Source of the DNA: Streptomyces sp. NRRL B-24484
Lineage (GTDB): Bacteria > Actinomycetota > Actinomycetes > Streptomycetales > Streptomycetaceae
NCBI RefSeq assembly: GCF_000717715.1
Contig: NZ_JOAI01000013.1
Span: 62,001-126,000, forward strand
Length of the DNA stretch: 64,000 nt
Reading direction: 5' to 3'
In this document: positions 25,431 through 34,666 of the stretch, piece by piece
Position numbering within the stretch: the first letter of the stretch is position 1
How the letters are laid out: the number at the start of each line of letters is the position of its first letter
Program-made: the position numbers and the translations under genes
The notes under the pieces: model-generated
The model's input: only the letters and a program-made list of their open reading frames with translations
Databases searched by the model: none
Told to the model about the DNA's origin: nothing

Positions 25431-27965
25431 TCAGGCCGGCTCGTCGACCTCCGCCACCCCGGTGATCCGGTGCAGGGCGAAGGTCCGGACCTCGTCCGCG
25501 TGGTGGTCGTACGCGGTGACGAAGCCGCCCTCCACCTTCACCGGGTCGACCACCCGCTGCGAGGCGATGCCCTCGGCGTTGATGTAGCCGATCCACATCC
25601 GCTCGCCGAGCAGCACCGCGGTCTGCAGCGCGGCCAGTGTGTCGGCGGCCGCGCTGCGCGGCAGCTGCCGCAGGTCGGTGCGGGCCGGGCCGGACTGCGG
25701 CAGGTGCGCGGCCGGCCCGGCCACCGTCTCCCGGCGGACGGCGGTGGCCGCCCGGTCGCCGGCCCTGATCGCCTTCACCGCCGCACCGAGCAGCGCGCCG
25801 TCCGGCCGCGGCGGCCCGTCCGGCACCGGGACGGGTGCACTGCGCGGCGGGGTGCGCCGGCTGTCCGGACGGGTGATCAGCACATCGCCCTCGGCGGACT
25901 CCGCGGCCGGCGCGTAGCCCATCGCCCGCAGCACCGCGAGCAGCGTGTCCGGCGGAGCCTGCGCGGCCACCACCGTCGGCGCCAGCAGCCGCAGCCGCAG
26001 CTCCGCGGCGCGGCGGTCCGCCAGCACCTCGTTCAGCAACTGCGGGTCGTCGCAGCGCAGGTACGAGGAGGCGGCCCCGACCCGCAGCACGCCGTGCCGC
26101 CGCGCCACGTCGTCGATCAGGTAGGCGAGCGGCTGCGGCACCGGCGTCCGCGAGTGCTGCGCGAGGAAGGCGTGCAGGTCGGACGCCGTCCGGCCGGCGT
26201 CCAGCGCCCGCCGCACGGACTCCGGGGTGAAGCGGTACACCGTCGCCCCGCCCTTGGACTCGATGTCCGCGCAGAGCGCCAGCGCCTGCGAGAGCGGGGT
26301 GAGCAGCGGCCCGGGCGCGATCGCCGTGAGGTCGGGCTGCAGGATGACGTGGTCCAGCGGCTGCGGCAGCAGCGGGTCCAGCACCGCCGACGGGTCGCCG
26401 TCCGCCAGCAGGGCCCGGGCCGCCCCGCAGAGCGCGCCCCTGCCGGTGACGCCGAGCAGCTCGGCCTCCTGCAGCGTCCAGTCGGTGAGGTGCTCGCGCA
26501 GGTCGCGGCCGTCCGGCCCGGTGGCGCCGCCGCGCAGCGGACGCTGCCAGCGCAGGGCCGGCAGCAGCCGGTCGGCCCCGGCCGCACCGCCGGGCGCCAG
26601 CTCCGCGAGCAGCTCCAGCACCGCCCGGCGGACGGACGGTGCCAGGGTGCGGTCGAGCTCCGGGCCGAGCGCCGCCCGCGGCCTGCCCTTGGCGTCCGGG
26701 CTGCCGGTCAGCCCGGCCACCCGGGTCGCGGCCAGCCAGCCCCGGGCCAGCACCTCCCACCGTTCGGCGACCGAGTCCTGCAGCCAGCCGTCGTACGCGG
26801 GGGTGGGCGCCCAGTGCTCGTCCGCCTCGGCGTCGGGGGCGAGCAGACCGGCACCGTAGGCGAGTTCCAGCCAGAAAGCGGCGACCGGCTCCGAACAGTC
26901 CAGCGCGAGCGCGGCCCGCTTGAGGTCGCGGACGCCGAGCCCGCCGGCCCGCAGGGTGGGCGGCGGCTGCAGCCCCCAGCCCTCCAGCAGCTCCTCGACG
27001 GTACGCACCGCGGTGTACGCCTGGCCGGCCGCCGTGGCGTCCGCGGTGGCCGGGTCCCGTTCGGCGGCGGCCTCCACGACCGGCCGCCGAGGCTCCACCG
27101 CCCGGTGGCTGCGCCCGCCGCGCAGGTGCAGGGCGAGCTCCCGGGGCAGCACCACCGAACCGGGGCCGGACGGCAGCAGCAGGCCGCGGGCGAGCAGCCA
27201 CTCCAGCGGGGTGTGCGCCTGCTCGGCGGTGACCGGGCGGGCCGCGTCCGGCAGGGTGCCGGTCGGCGGGCCCCAGACCAGCCGCTCCAGCAGCGCGAGC
27301 GCGGGCGGCGGCGCCTGCTCCAGCAGCGCCGCGCAGCGCTTGCGGTCGGTGAACAGCCCGGCCAGGGCGGCCACCGCGGTCACCGGGTCGGGGGTGGCCG
27401 GCAGTCCGGCCCCGGCCAGCAGTTCCTGCAGCCGGGCCGGCGACATCCCGGTGGTCGCCTCCGCCACCGTCGGTCCGAGCCCCGTCCGACCCGGGTTGGC
27501 CGCGCTCGGCGCCAGCGCCTCCCGGACGGCCAGCACCAGCCGCAGCGCCGAGTCCGGCCCCCACAGCAGTGCGCGGCCGCGGAGCGTCTCCAGCGCCCCC
27601 GGCAGTGCCGCGGTGACCGCGGCCCGGTCCACCGGCTCGGCACCCGCGTGCGGCTTCACCCGCGCCGGGCCGGCCAGCAGATTGCGGACGACGGTGTCGC
27701 CGCTGCCGTCCGGCGCGGCGGCGAGCGCCTCGGCGACCTGCAGGGTGAAACGGTCGAGGCGTTCCAGCGCGCGCAGCGCCGACGCCCGGCTGGAGAGCCG
27801 CGCGGCGAGCTGGGTCAGGTCTCCGGGCACCGGGTTCAGCAGGTCGGGCCGTGCGCGCAGCAGCCCGGTGAGAGCCTCGTCGCTGCGGGCGCGGAGCTCC
27901 TCGGCGAGCGTGCGGGGTGCGGCGGCTGCCCGGGCGCGGGACGGTCCGCTCTGCTGGGTGGTCAT
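25431..27965 (-). CDS. XPB/Ssl2-associated helicase-like protein with C-terminal WYL-like domain
   Basis: This 844-residue protein resembles the actinobacterial family that pairs with XPB and carries a helicase_C_3 (Ssl2-like) region. RFTLQVAEALAAAPDG near residue 80 looks like a degenerate winged helix. The segment PLDHVILQPDLTAIAPGPL is characteristic and is followed by YRFTPESVRRALDAGRTASDLHAFL. The last 60 residues (MWIGYINAEGIASQRVVDPVKVEGGFVTAYDHHADEVRTF, written here in parts) match a WYL ligand-binding domain. No Walker motif is seen, so it is probably not an active helicase. TAGTCT lies 7 nt before the ATG, suggesting a leaderless mRNA. Confidence 0.82.
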   Translation of the reverse strand: MTTQQSGPSRARAAAAPRTLAEELRARSDEALTGLLRARPDLLNPVPGDLTQLAARLSSRASALRALERLDRFTLQVAEALAAAPDGSGDTVVRNLLAGPARVKPHAGAEPVDRAAVTAALPGALETLRGRALLWGPDSALRLVLAVREALAPSAANPGRTGLGPTVAEATTGMSPARLQELLAGAGLPATPDPVTAVAALAGLFTDRKRCAALLEQAPPPALALLERLVWGPPTGTLPDAARPVTAEQAHTPLEWLLARGLLLPSGPGSVVLPRELALHLRGGRSHRAVEPRRPVVEAAAERDPATADATAAGQAYTAVRTVEELLEGWGLQPPPTLRAGGLGVRDLKRAALALDCSEPVAAFWLELAYGAGLLAPDAEADEHWAPTPAYDGWLQDSVAERWEVLARGWLAATRVAGLTGSPDAKGRPRAALGPELDRTLAPSVRRAVLELLAELAPGGAAGADRLLPALRWQRPLRGGATGPDGRDLREHLTDWTLQEAELLGVTGRGALCGAARALLADGDPSAVLDPLLPQPLDHVILQPDLTAIAPGPLLTPLSQALALCADIESKGGATVYRFTPESVRRALDAGRTASDLHAFLAQHSRTPVPQPLAYLIDDVARRHGVLRVGAASSYLRCDDPQLLNEVLADRRAAELRLRLLAPTVVAAQAPPDTLLAVLRAMGYAPAAESAEGDVLITRPDSRRTPPRSAPVPVPDGPPRPDGALLGAAVKAIRAGDRAATAVRRETVAGPAAHLPQSGPARTDLRQLPRSAAADTLAALQTAVLLGERMWIGYINAEGIASQRVVDPVKVEGGFVTAYDHHADEVRTFALHRITGVAEVDEPA

Positions 27966-28154
27966 CCGACCCAGACTAGTCCGCCTGCCTCGCCCGGGCC
28001 CAGTGCCGGACGCCGCCCCGTCCGGCGCGGGCGAGGGCCGGGAGGCCGGAGGCGGCCGCCCCGCGCCCGGCAACGGCGGCGCCTCTCGCCCGCGCGGCCC
28101 GCCAGTCGGTACCGTCAGCGGTGGGTGGGCCGGTGAGCGAGCGGGGTGCGGGCG

Positions 28155-29024
28155 ATGGCGGACGTCGGGGCGGACGGCGGGGCGGGCGGAGCGGCGGACG
28201 GCGCCGGACGGGGCGGCCGCGGAGCCGGCGGCGAGTGGTGGCGGTCCGAACAGCCCTGGCGGGCGATCGGCGCTCCGCGGCTCGCCGCCGCCGCTGCGCC
28301 GGCCGACGAGCAGAGCGTGTACGCGCCCGACGGGGCGCCCGCGGCCGAGCCGCCGCGCGCCGCACCGGGCGGCCCGGCACCGGGCGGCCCGGCGCCCGCG
28401 GAGGGCCTGCTCACGGGCGGTCCCGGTGCCGGCCTCAACCTGCCCGGCTGGGAAGTGGTGGAGTACCCCGACGGCGTCGACCTGCTCGGCCGGCCGGCCG
28501 CCGACCTCCCCGCCCCGCGGGCCGAGGCCACCGCGGCCGCCCCGGCACCGGAGGCACCCGCCGAGCCGGCCCCGGTCGGGCTGCGGAAGGGACGCGGCCG
28601 CAAGGCCCCCGGCAGCGCCGGGCCGGCGGCCGACCCCGCCCCGAAGACCGCGGCGTCCGGGCTGTTCGCCGGCCGCCGGCCCTCCCCGCTGCTGCTGTTC
28701 GCCGCGGCAGCCCTGCTGGCCGGCGCGGTCACCGGCCAGCTGCTGGCGATGCTGCTCGGCTGGGGCGCCGCCTACCTCTCCCGGCAGTTCTCCGACCTCG
28801 CCCGCAAGGTCGTGGTGCTCGGCATCCCACTGGCCACCATGTTCGGCTCCGCGGTCTGGTACTGGGGCCGGACCAAGGGCCGCTGGGGGCAGCCGCTCGC
28901 CGAGGGCGCGGCGATGAACCACGCGGTCTGGACGGCCGCACCCGACGTGCTCCGGGCCGCCGCCGTGATCACCGCCCTCGCGCTCCTGGCGGTGACGCTG
29001 CGCCGCCGCAAGACGGCCGACTGA
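28155..29024 (+). CDS. hypothetical membrane protein with long Pro/Ala-rich N-terminus
   Basis: This 289-residue protein has about 170 residues of low-complexity Ala/Gly/Pro sequence. Within it, NLPGWEVVEYPDGVDLLGRPAADLP stands out as conserved-looking. Three hydrophobic helices follow: PLLLFAAAALLAGAVTGQLLAML, VVVLGIPLATMFGSAVWYW and RAAAVITALALLAVTL. The family is not recognised. ATG 28155 is chosen because GGGGTG lies 6 nt before it; a GTG at 28146 is the alternative. It is downstream of, and divergent from, the WYL-domain gene. Confidence 0.7.
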   Translation: MADVGADGGAGGAADGAGRGGRGAGGEWWRSEQPWRAIGAPRLAAAAAPADEQSVYAPDGAPAAEPPRAAPGGPAPGGPAPAEGLLTGGPGAGLNLPGWEVVEYPDGVDLLGRPAADLPAPRAEATAAAPAPEAPAEPAPVGLRKGRGRKAPGSAGPAADPAPKTAASGLFAGRRPSPLLLFAAAALLAGAVTGQLLAMLLGWGAAYLSRQFSDLARKVVVLGIPLATMFGSAVWYWGRTKGRWGQPLAEGAAMNHAVWTAAPDVLRAAAVITALALLAVTLRRRKTAD

Positions 29025-29070
29025 GCGGCCGACTGAGCGTCCGGCGCCGGGCGGCCGGGCACCGGCGGGC

Positions 29071-30078
29071 TCAGCCGCCGAGGAAGCGCTGCAGCTCGCC
29101 GAGCACCAGGTTGGCGCCGGTGTAGCCGACGCCCTGGAACCACAGCCCGTCCTCCACCGGGAAGGTCCGGTGCGCCCGGACGGCGCCCAGCGCGAGCCAG
29201 GCCGGGCTGCGCAGCACCGCCGTCGTCCCGGCCCGGTCCGGGTCCCCGTAGGTGGCGTAGAAGAGGAAGTCGGCGTCGGCGCGGGCGAGCTGGTCGAGCG
29301 GCAGGTCGATCTCGTCCTGGTCGGTGTTCTGCACGTCCGGCCGGCCGAGGGCGACGTCCGCGAGGACGCTGCCCAGCCAGCTCTGCCGTCCGTAGGTGCG
29401 GATGCCGGGCGGCGGACCCTCGACGAACCGCAGCACGCTGATCCGCCGGCCCCCCGAGCCGGCGTCCCGGATCGCCCGGGTGGCGCGCTCGGCGTGCCGG
29501 CGGTACTCGGCGGTGACGGCGGCGGCCTGCTCCTGCCGGCCCAGGGTCTGCGCGTGCAGCTGGAAGTTGTCCTTCCAGGGCGGGGCCGGGGTCCGGCTGA
29601 AGACGGTCGGGGCGATCCGCTGCAGCTCGGCCAGGTGCGCGCCGTCCCGGGACGCGCTGCCGAGGACGACCTGCGGCTCCACCGCACTGATCCGCGCGGG
29701 GTCGGGGCTGCCGGTGTCGCCGACGTAGGCGATCTCCGCCAGGCGGGAGGCCGGCCAGTAGTCGGGCAGGCCCGCATCGAGGGCGGAGCGGGTGGCGCCG
29801 ACCGGGGTGATGCCCAGGGTCATCGCCGAGTCCAGCTCGGGGGTTCCGAGCACCACCACGCGGACCGGCCCGCCGGGCACGGTGACCGGCCCGGTCGCGG
29901 TGGTCACCGTGGTGCTGGGGGTGGGCCGCGGGCTGGGGCTGCCGCCCGCCGAGCCCTCGGCCTCGGCGGGCGCGGGGGCCACCCCGCGGACGGTGGGCCC
30001 GGTGCATCCGGCCAGCACGGCGCCGGCACTCGCGGCGAGCGCGGTCAGGACGGCCCGGCGGGTCGGCCGGTGGGGCAT
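29071..30078 (-). CDS. ABC-transporter substrate-binding lipoprotein (iron/siderophore type)
   Basis: This 335-residue lipoprotein has a twin-arginine-like start (RPTRRAVLTALAASAGAVLAGC) with a lipobox ending at Cys24, then a Ser/Thr/Pro spacer and a periplasmic-binding fold of the FecB/FepB type: VRVVVLGTPELDSAMTLGITPVG, EPQVVLGSASRDGAHL and LARADADFLFYATYGDP. It should bind a siderophore-metal or related complex outside the cell. GGGAGG lies 6 nt before ATG 30078. No ABC permease is adjacent, so the transporter partner is elsewhere. Confidence 0.85.
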   Translation of the reverse strand: MPHRPTRRAVLTALAASAGAVLAGCTGPTVRGVAPAPAEAEGSAGGSPSPRPTPSTTVTTATGPVTVPGGPVRVVVLGTPELDSAMTLGITPVGATRSALDAGLPDYWPASRLAEIAYVGDTGSPDPARISAVEPQVVLGSASRDGAHLAELQRIAPTVFSRTPAPPWKDNFQLHAQTLGRQEQAAAVTAEYRRHAERATRAIRDAGSGGRRISVLRFVEGPPPGIRTYGRQSWLGSVLADVALGRPDVQNTDQDEIDLPLDQLARADADFLFYATYGDPDRAGTTAVLRSPAWLALGAVRAHRTFPVEDGLWFQGVGYTGANLVLGELQRFLGG

Positions 30079-30166
30079 CGGGACCTCCCGGAGATCGGGC
30101 ATCTGCGTCCGATTATGAACGAAATGCCCGATCCTCCTGAGGATCCGTCACCAGTTGCGGCCGGGA

Positions 30167-31300
30167 TCAGCGCGGGTCGGTGAGGTGTTCGCCCAGCCAG
30201 CCCAGCGAGGCCGGGAGCATCCGCGACCAGGTGTTGAAGTTGTGGCCGCCGGTGTCCAGCGTGATCGAGGAGACCTTCGTCTGCCCGCCCTTGGCGGCCG
30301 CCACGAACTTCTCGGTCTCGCCGTAGTAGTCGCCGTCGCCCTCACGGCTGCCGCCGACGAGCAGCGAGACCGCCGGACGCGGCCGGTGGGTGAGCCGCCA
30401 GGTCAGGTCGGCGTCCTGGCGGCGGCCGGCGTCACCGCCGAAGAGGTCTCCGGTCGTGGCGTCCTCGGCGGCCTTGTAGTACCCGGAGAGCGAGACCGCG
30501 GCGGAGAACACGTCCGGGCTGCGCAGCGCCAGCTTGAGCGCGCAGTAGCCGCCGGTGGAGTTGCCGATCACTCCCCAGCTGCCGGGGCCCTCGGTCACCC
30601 GGTACGCGGCCCGGATCGCGGCCGGCACGTCGGTGGTGAAGTAGGTGGCCGCCTTCGGGCCGCCCGGCACGTCCTCGCACTCGGTGTCCCGCGGCATCGC
30701 CGGCGAGGGCCGCATCAGCACGAGCACCGTCGGCTTCGTCTTGCCGTCGCGGATCAGCTGCAGCTCGGTGGCGGGGTAGTTCAGCTTGGTGATCAGGTTC
30801 TTGGCGTCGCCGGGGAAGCCGGTGATGGCGATCGCGGCGGGGAAGCGCTTGTCCTTGTACTCCGGCTGGAAGTACTGCGGCGGCAGGTACACGTAGCCGT
30901 CGGTGGCCAGCCCGGTGGTCGCGCCGGGGATGCGGATCCGCTCCAGCTTGCCGACCTGGGCCGCGTCCCGCCCGACGGTGTTGGTGCCGCGGACGTTCTC
31001 CGCGGACAGCCGCTGCACCCCGTGCGCCCGCCCGTCCAGCCGGTTCTGGATGGTCACCGGGCCGCTGTCGCCGGTGCCCAGCAGGTCGTCCCAGCTGCTG
31101 TAGAACGCGAAGTAGTTGTTGGCCAGCAGGCCGATCGTGCACATCACCGCGAGCTGCGTGCCGACGATGGTGCCGAGCCGCGCCAGGACGGCCGTCCAGC
31201 TCCGCCGGGCCAGCTTGGGCCAGAGCCAGACCGTCCCCCCGATCGCCGCCACCGCCACCAGGGCGGACAGTGCCAGCACTTTGTGGCTGGTGAGTCCCAT
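30167..31300 (-). CDS. membrane-anchored esterase/mycolyltransferase-like alpha/beta hydrolase
   Basis: This 377-residue protein has two N-terminal transmembrane segments (VLALSALVAVAAIGGTVWLW and TIVGTQLAVMCTIGLLANNYF). A domain outside the membrane resembles the esterase D/antigen 85 fold: YVYLPPQYF, FPAAIAITGFPGDAKN, the nucleophile elbow VIGNSTGGYCALKLAL with Ser in GNSTGG, SLSGYY and the C-terminal His in DTGGHNFNTWSRML. It could be an acyl esterase or acyltransferase of the cell surface; the substrate is unknown. GGGGAG lies 7 nt before ATG 31300. Confidence 0.82.
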   Translation of the reverse strand: MGLTSHKVLALSALVAVAAIGGTVWLWPKLARRSWTAVLARLGTIVGTQLAVMCTIGLLANNYFAFYSSWDDLLGTGDSGPVTIQNRLDGRAHGVQRLSAENVRGTNTVGRDAAQVGKLERIRIPGATTGLATDGYVYLPPQYFQPEYKDKRFPAAIAITGFPGDAKNLITKLNYPATELQLIRDGKTKPTVLVLMRPSPAMPRDTECEDVPGGPKAATYFTTDVPAAIRAAYRVTEGPGSWGVIGNSTGGYCALKLALRSPDVFSAAVSLSGYYKAAEDATTGDLFGGDAGRRQDADLTWRLTHRPRPAVSLLVGGSREGDGDYYGETEKFVAAAKGGQTKVSSITLDTGGHNFNTWSRMLPASLGWLGEHLTDPR

Positions 31301-31457
31301 TCTCTGCTCCCCCGTACGCCCCGATTCCGGTCTCAGTGTCAAGGATCGCTGGGAGATTCCTGGGAGGACTCGGCGCGCAGGCTGAATCGTCCCCCGCCGA
31401 ACGGCGGGGGGCGGATTGCTGGGAGACTGATGGGGTCCGTGCTGTGAGGAGCCCGCT

Positions 31458-31688
31458 GTGAGCAAGCAGACCGCCGACCGTGGTGATGCCCTGGTCCGCG
31501 CCGGGGCGATCGTGTTCGCCGTCGGTGCGCTCGCGACCCTGGTCACCTTCGTCCCGCTGTTCTTCGACCTGACCAGGTTGCCCAGCGCGGCCTACTGGAT
31601 CTGCATGCTGATGCCGCTCGGCTTCCTGCTGTCGCTGGCCGGTCTGCTCACCAGCGCGCGCGCCGAGCGCCGCCGCGCCCGGGGCTGA
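31458..31688 (+). CDS. small two-helix membrane protein
   Basis: This 76-residue protein has two hydrophobic helices (AGAIVFAVGALATLVTFVPLFF and YWICMLMPLGFLLSLAGLL) and a basic tail (SARAERRRARG). It belongs to no family I can name. The GTG at 31458 follows GAGGAG. The upstream gap carries a perfect 8-bp hairpin (CCCCCGCC/GGCGGGGG, 31391-31410) and two copies of GCTGGGAGA (31348 and 31418). Confidence 0.7.
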   Translation: MSKQTADRGDALVRAGAIVFAVGALATLVTFVPLFFDLTRLPSAAYWICMLMPLGFLLSLAGLLTSARAERRRARG

Positions 31689-31730
31689 GCCGCAGGACCG
31701 CGCCCTCCGGGGGCGGTGCCCCCGGAGACG

Positions 31731-32336
31731 TCACTCCAGCGCGTCCGCCAGCCAGGCCGGGAAGGCCGTGAGGTCGTCCAGGACGGCGTCCGCGCCGGCC
31801 GCCCGGAGCTCCTCGGCGGTGTAGGGCCCGGTGGCCACCGCGACCGCGACGGCGCCCGCCGCCCGGGCGCCGACGATGTCGCCGAGGTGGTCGCCCACGT
31901 AGATGCCGGCGCCGTGCTCGCGCAGCGCGTCGCCCTTGGTCTCCGCCCACAGGTCGCCGACCAGGACGTCCGCCTCCAGGCCGGAGTGCTCCAGGTGCAG
32001 CCGCGCGTTCGGCTCGTACTTGCCGGTGATCACCGCGACCCGGCCGCCGCGGGCCCGGACGGCGGCGACCGACTCCCGGGCGCCGGGCAGTACCAGGGTC
32101 GCGGCCAGCGCGTGCTCCCGGTACATCGTGCGGTAGCGGTCGGCGATCTCGTCCAGCCGCTCGGCCGGGAACCAGTTGGCGAGCTCGTGCAGCAGCGGCG
32201 GACCGAGCCGGCCGACCGCCAGCTCGCTGTCGATCCAGGTGCCGGTCTCGGCGGCGAGGGCGTCGTAGGTGGCCTTGATCCCGGGCCTGGTGTCCAGCAG
32301 CGTCATGTCGAGGTCGAAGCCGACGGTGAGAGCCAT
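31731..32336 (-). CDS. HAD-family hydrolase (phosphoglycolate phosphatase-like)
   Basis: This 201-residue HAD hydrolase has motif I GFDLDMTLLDTRPG (nucleophile Asp and the +2 Asp), motif II VAVITGKYE, a motif III Lys in WAETKGDALR and motif IV GIYVGDHLGDIVGARAAG. The cap region is small and helical, as in phosphoglycolate phosphatase and pyrophosphatase relatives. The substrate is not predictable. TAGGCT stands 7 nt before the ATG with no ribosome-binding site, so the mRNA is probably leaderless. Confidence 0.85.
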   Translation of the reverse strand: MALTVGFDLDMTLLDTRPGIKATYDALAAETGTWIDSELAVGRLGPPLLHELANWFPAERLDEIADRYRTMYREHALAATLVLPGARESVAAVRARGGRVAVITGKYEPNARLHLEHSGLEADVLVGDLWAETKGDALREHGAGIYVGDHLGDIVGARAAGAVAVAVATGPYTAEELRAAGADAVLDDLTAFPAWLADALE

Positions 32337-32708
32337 GACCGCCAGCCTAGGGCGTGCCGTCCGCCCTCCGGCCGCCGCGCGGACCGCCCGCCACGTGCTC
32401 TCCGTCACTGCCCGCAGTTCCCCGGGGACTCAAAGTTTCGACCGCGGGCCCGGCCGGGTATGCAGCCCTCGCACGGGGTGGCCGATCACCCCGCTTCGTC
32501 CCTGGGGGTGTCCGACCGTGGATCGCGCCGTGCCGCGTCCCTGCCGGGTCGGCCCCCCGTCGGGACGCGCCGCTCGGGAGTGAGCGGCTGAGGGATCATT
32601 AATCCGCTGTGCGTCGCCGGCCGCCCGCGTAGGGTGGTCGGTTCGCGTCCACCCGACGGGGTCCGGCCACCGCCGCCCCGCCCACACCCACGACGAGGAC
32701 AGTTCGAG
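32337..32708. other. 372-bp gene-free region upstream of the second cold-shock gene
   Basis: No convincing gene is seen. At 32569-32588 GCCGCTC, a 6-nt loop and GAGCGGC form a perfect 7-bp hairpin, followed within 10 nt by the AT-rich TCATTAAT, a possible -10 region. The left end holds the TANNNT promoter of the HAD gene. GAGGAC near 32692 serves as ribosome-binding site for the cold-shock gene. Confidence 0.45.
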
Positions 32709-33092
32709 ATGCCCACCGGCCAGGTCAAGTGGTTCAACGAGACGAAGGGATTCGGCTTCCTGTCGCGCGACGACGGGGGCGACGTCTTCGTCCACACCAA
32801 GGCGCTGCCCGCCGGGGTCACCACGCTGAGGCCGGGCCAGCGCGTCGAGTTCGGGATCGTCGCGGGCCACCGCGGCGACCAGGCGATGGGTGTCACGCTG
32901 CTCGACGCCCTGCCGTCGGTCGCCGCCGCCCAGCGCCGCAGCCCCGACGACATGGCACCGATCGTGCAGGACCTGATCACCACGCTGGACGCCGTCCTGC
33001 CGGGCCTGCAGCGCGGCCGTTACCCCGCCAAGCCGGCCGGCCAGCAGCTCGCCGTGCTGCTGCGGGCGGTCGCGGACCAGTTCGACGTCTGA
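32709..33092 (+). CDS. cold-shock domain protein with C-terminal helical extension
   Basis: This 127-residue protein has an N-terminal cold-shock domain (GQVKWFNETKGFGFLSRDDGGDVFVHTKAL) with RNP1 and RNP2 intact. A further 60 or so residues (DDMAPIVQDLITTLDAVLPGL, then QQLAVLLRAVADQFDV) form likely amphipathic helices. The extension sets it apart from the 68-residue CspA protein at 14395 and may serve dimerisation or partner binding. It is found in other streptomycetes next to mqnD, as here. Confidence 0.92.
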   Translation: MPTGQVKWFNETKGFGFLSRDDGGDVFVHTKALPAGVTTLRPGQRVEFGIVAGHRGDQAMGVTLLDALPSVAAAQRRSPDDMAPIVQDLITTLDAVLPGLQRGRYPAKPAGQQLAVLLRAVADQFDV

Positions 33093-33122
33093 CCGGACCG
33101 GCGCCCGCGGGGCGTCGGGACC

Positions 33123-33965
33123 TCAGAAGCGCAGCGCACCCGGGTCGACCGGGGGCACCAGCCCCTCGGCCGCGGCCCGGGTGAGCAGCGTCTCGACCGC
33201 CGCGTACCCCTCCGCGCCGAGGTCCTCGGTGAACGCGTTGACGTACAGCCCGATGTGCTGGTCGGCCACCGCCGGGTCCATCTCCTGCGCGTGCTCCAGC
33301 ACGTACGCCCGGGAGGCCTCCGGGGCGTCCCAGGCGGCCCGCACCGAGGCGCGCAGGGTGTCGGCCAGCTCCTCCAGCCGGCCGGCACCGAGCGAGCGAC
33401 GGGCGACGATCGCGCCGAGCGGGATCGGCAGCCCGGTCTCCCGCTCCCAGGCCTCGCCCATGTCGGCCAGGTTGTGCAGCCCGTACCGGCCGTACGTGAA
33501 GCGGGCCTCGTGGATCACCAGGCCGGCGTCCACCCGGCCGTCCCGCACCGCGGGCATGATCTCGTGGAACGGCATCACGACGATCTTCCCGAAGCCGCCG
33601 GGGACGGCCTTCGCCGCCCAGAGCCGGAACAGCAGGTAGGCCGTCGAGCGCTCGCTCGGCACCGCCACCGTGCCGCCCGTCAGGTCGGCGTCCGGCTCCC
33701 GGGTCAGCACCAGCGGGCCGCAGCCGCGGCCCAGTGCCCCGCCGCAGGGCAGCAGCGCGTACTCCTCCAGCACCCAGGGCAGCTGCCCGTAGCTGATCTT
33801 CAGCAGGTCGAGCTCGCCGCGCTCGGCGATGCCGTTGGTGAGGTCGATGTCGGCGAACAGCACCTCGGGCGCGTCGGCGCCGGGCACCAGGCCGTGCGCC
33901 CAGGCGTGGAAGACGAAGGTGTCGTTGGGGCACGGCGAGTACGCGACCTTCAGCGGCTCAGCCAT
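33123..33965 (-). CDS. mqnD: 1,4-dihydroxy-6-naphthoate synthase
   Basis: This 280-residue enzyme of the futalosine menaquinone pathway converts cyclic dehypoxanthinyl futalosine to 1,4-dihydroxy-6-naphthoate. It has a periplasmic-binding-like fold: VAYSPCPNDTFVFHAW at the N-terminus, ELDLLKISYGQLPWVL, VPSERSTAYLLFRLW and VDAGLVIHEARFTYG. The start overlaps the end of mqnB by 8 bp, so the two are co-translated. Streptomycetes use this route in place of the classical Men pathway. Confidence 0.95.
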   Translation of the reverse strand: MAEPLKVAYSPCPNDTFVFHAWAHGLVPGADAPEVLFADIDLTNGIAERGELDLLKISYGQLPWVLEEYALLPCGGALGRGCGPLVLTREPDADLTGGTVAVPSERSTAYLLFRLWAAKAVPGGFGKIVVMPFHEIMPAVRDGRVDAGLVIHEARFTYGRYGLHNLADMGEAWERETGLPIPLGAIVARRSLGAGRLEELADTLRASVRAAWDAPEASRAYVLEHAQEMDPAVADQHIGLYVNAFTEDLGAEGYAAVETLLTRAAAEGLVPPVDPGALRF

Positions 33966-34656
33966 CAGCGGCCTCCTGGAGCAGTTCGGAGTACGGCAGC
34001 GCCGCGAAGGCCCGCTCCAGGGCCCCGAGCGCCTCGCCGATCCGCCAGGCAGCGCGGTCCCGCGGGCCGACGGGGTTGGACACCGTCCTGATCTCCAGGA
34101 CGGGCAGGCCGAACCGGGCGGCGGCCTCGGCCACGCCGAAGCCCTCCATCGCCTCCGCGGCCGCACCCGGATGACGGGCCGCCAGCGCGGCGGCCCGCTC
34201 GGCGCTCCCGGTCACCGTGGAGACGGTCAGCACCGGGCCCACGACGGCGTCCAGGGCCTGCGAGGCCAGCGCGACCGCCCCCGGCGAGGGGCGGTGCCGC
34301 ACACTGCCGAAACCCAGCTCGGTGACGTCCCGGAAGCCTTCCGGGGTCTCCGCGCCGAGATCGGCCGCCACCGTCTCGGAGGCGACCACCGTCGCCCCGA
34401 CCGGCGCGTGCGGGGCGAAGCCGCCCGCGATGCCGGCCGACACCGCCAGCCGGAACCGCCCGGAGGCCAGGGCCGCCGCCGTCGTCGCGGCCGCCGCGGC
34501 CGGGCCGACCCCGCCCGCCAGCACCCGGACGGGCACGCCCGCCCCGCCGGCGCGGTCGATCCCGCGCCGCACCGCATCGGCCTCCGCCTGGACGGCGACG
34601 ACGACGAGCAGCCCGGCCGGGGGGCCGGACTGCTCGTCGTCGTACCTGGGGCTCAT
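33958..34656 (-). CDS. mqnB: futalosine hydrolase
   Basis: This 232-residue nucleosidase-fold protein (MTAN/PNP superfamily) releases hypoxanthine from futalosine. It shows LLVVVAVQAEADAVRRGID, VLAGGVGPAAAAATTAAAL, LAVSAGIAGGFAPHAPVGATVVASETVAAD, the active-site EAMEGFGVAEAA and IRTVSNPVGPRDR. It overlaps mqnD, the next enzyme but one in the pathway. mqnA, mqnC and mqnE are not in the window. A conserved small exported protein lies 10 bp before it on the same strand. Confidence 0.95.
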   Translation of the reverse strand: MSPRYDDEQSGPPAGLLVVVAVQAEADAVRRGIDRAGGAGVPVRVLAGGVGPAAAAATTAAALASGRFRLAVSAGIAGGFAPHAPVGATVVASETVAADLGAETPEGFRDVTELGFGSVRHRPSPGAVALASQALDAVVGPVLTVSTVTGSAERAAALAARHPGAAAEAMEGFGVAEAAARFGLPVLEIRTVSNPVGPRDRAAWRIGEALGALERAFAALPYSELLQEAADG

Positions 34657-34666
34657 CGCCGGAGGG

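Noticed and set aside
30167..31300. Naming the esterase-fold protein an antigen 85 mycolyltransferase
   Set aside because: Streptomycetes lack mycolic acids, and the similarity seen is limited to the general fold and nucleophile elbow.
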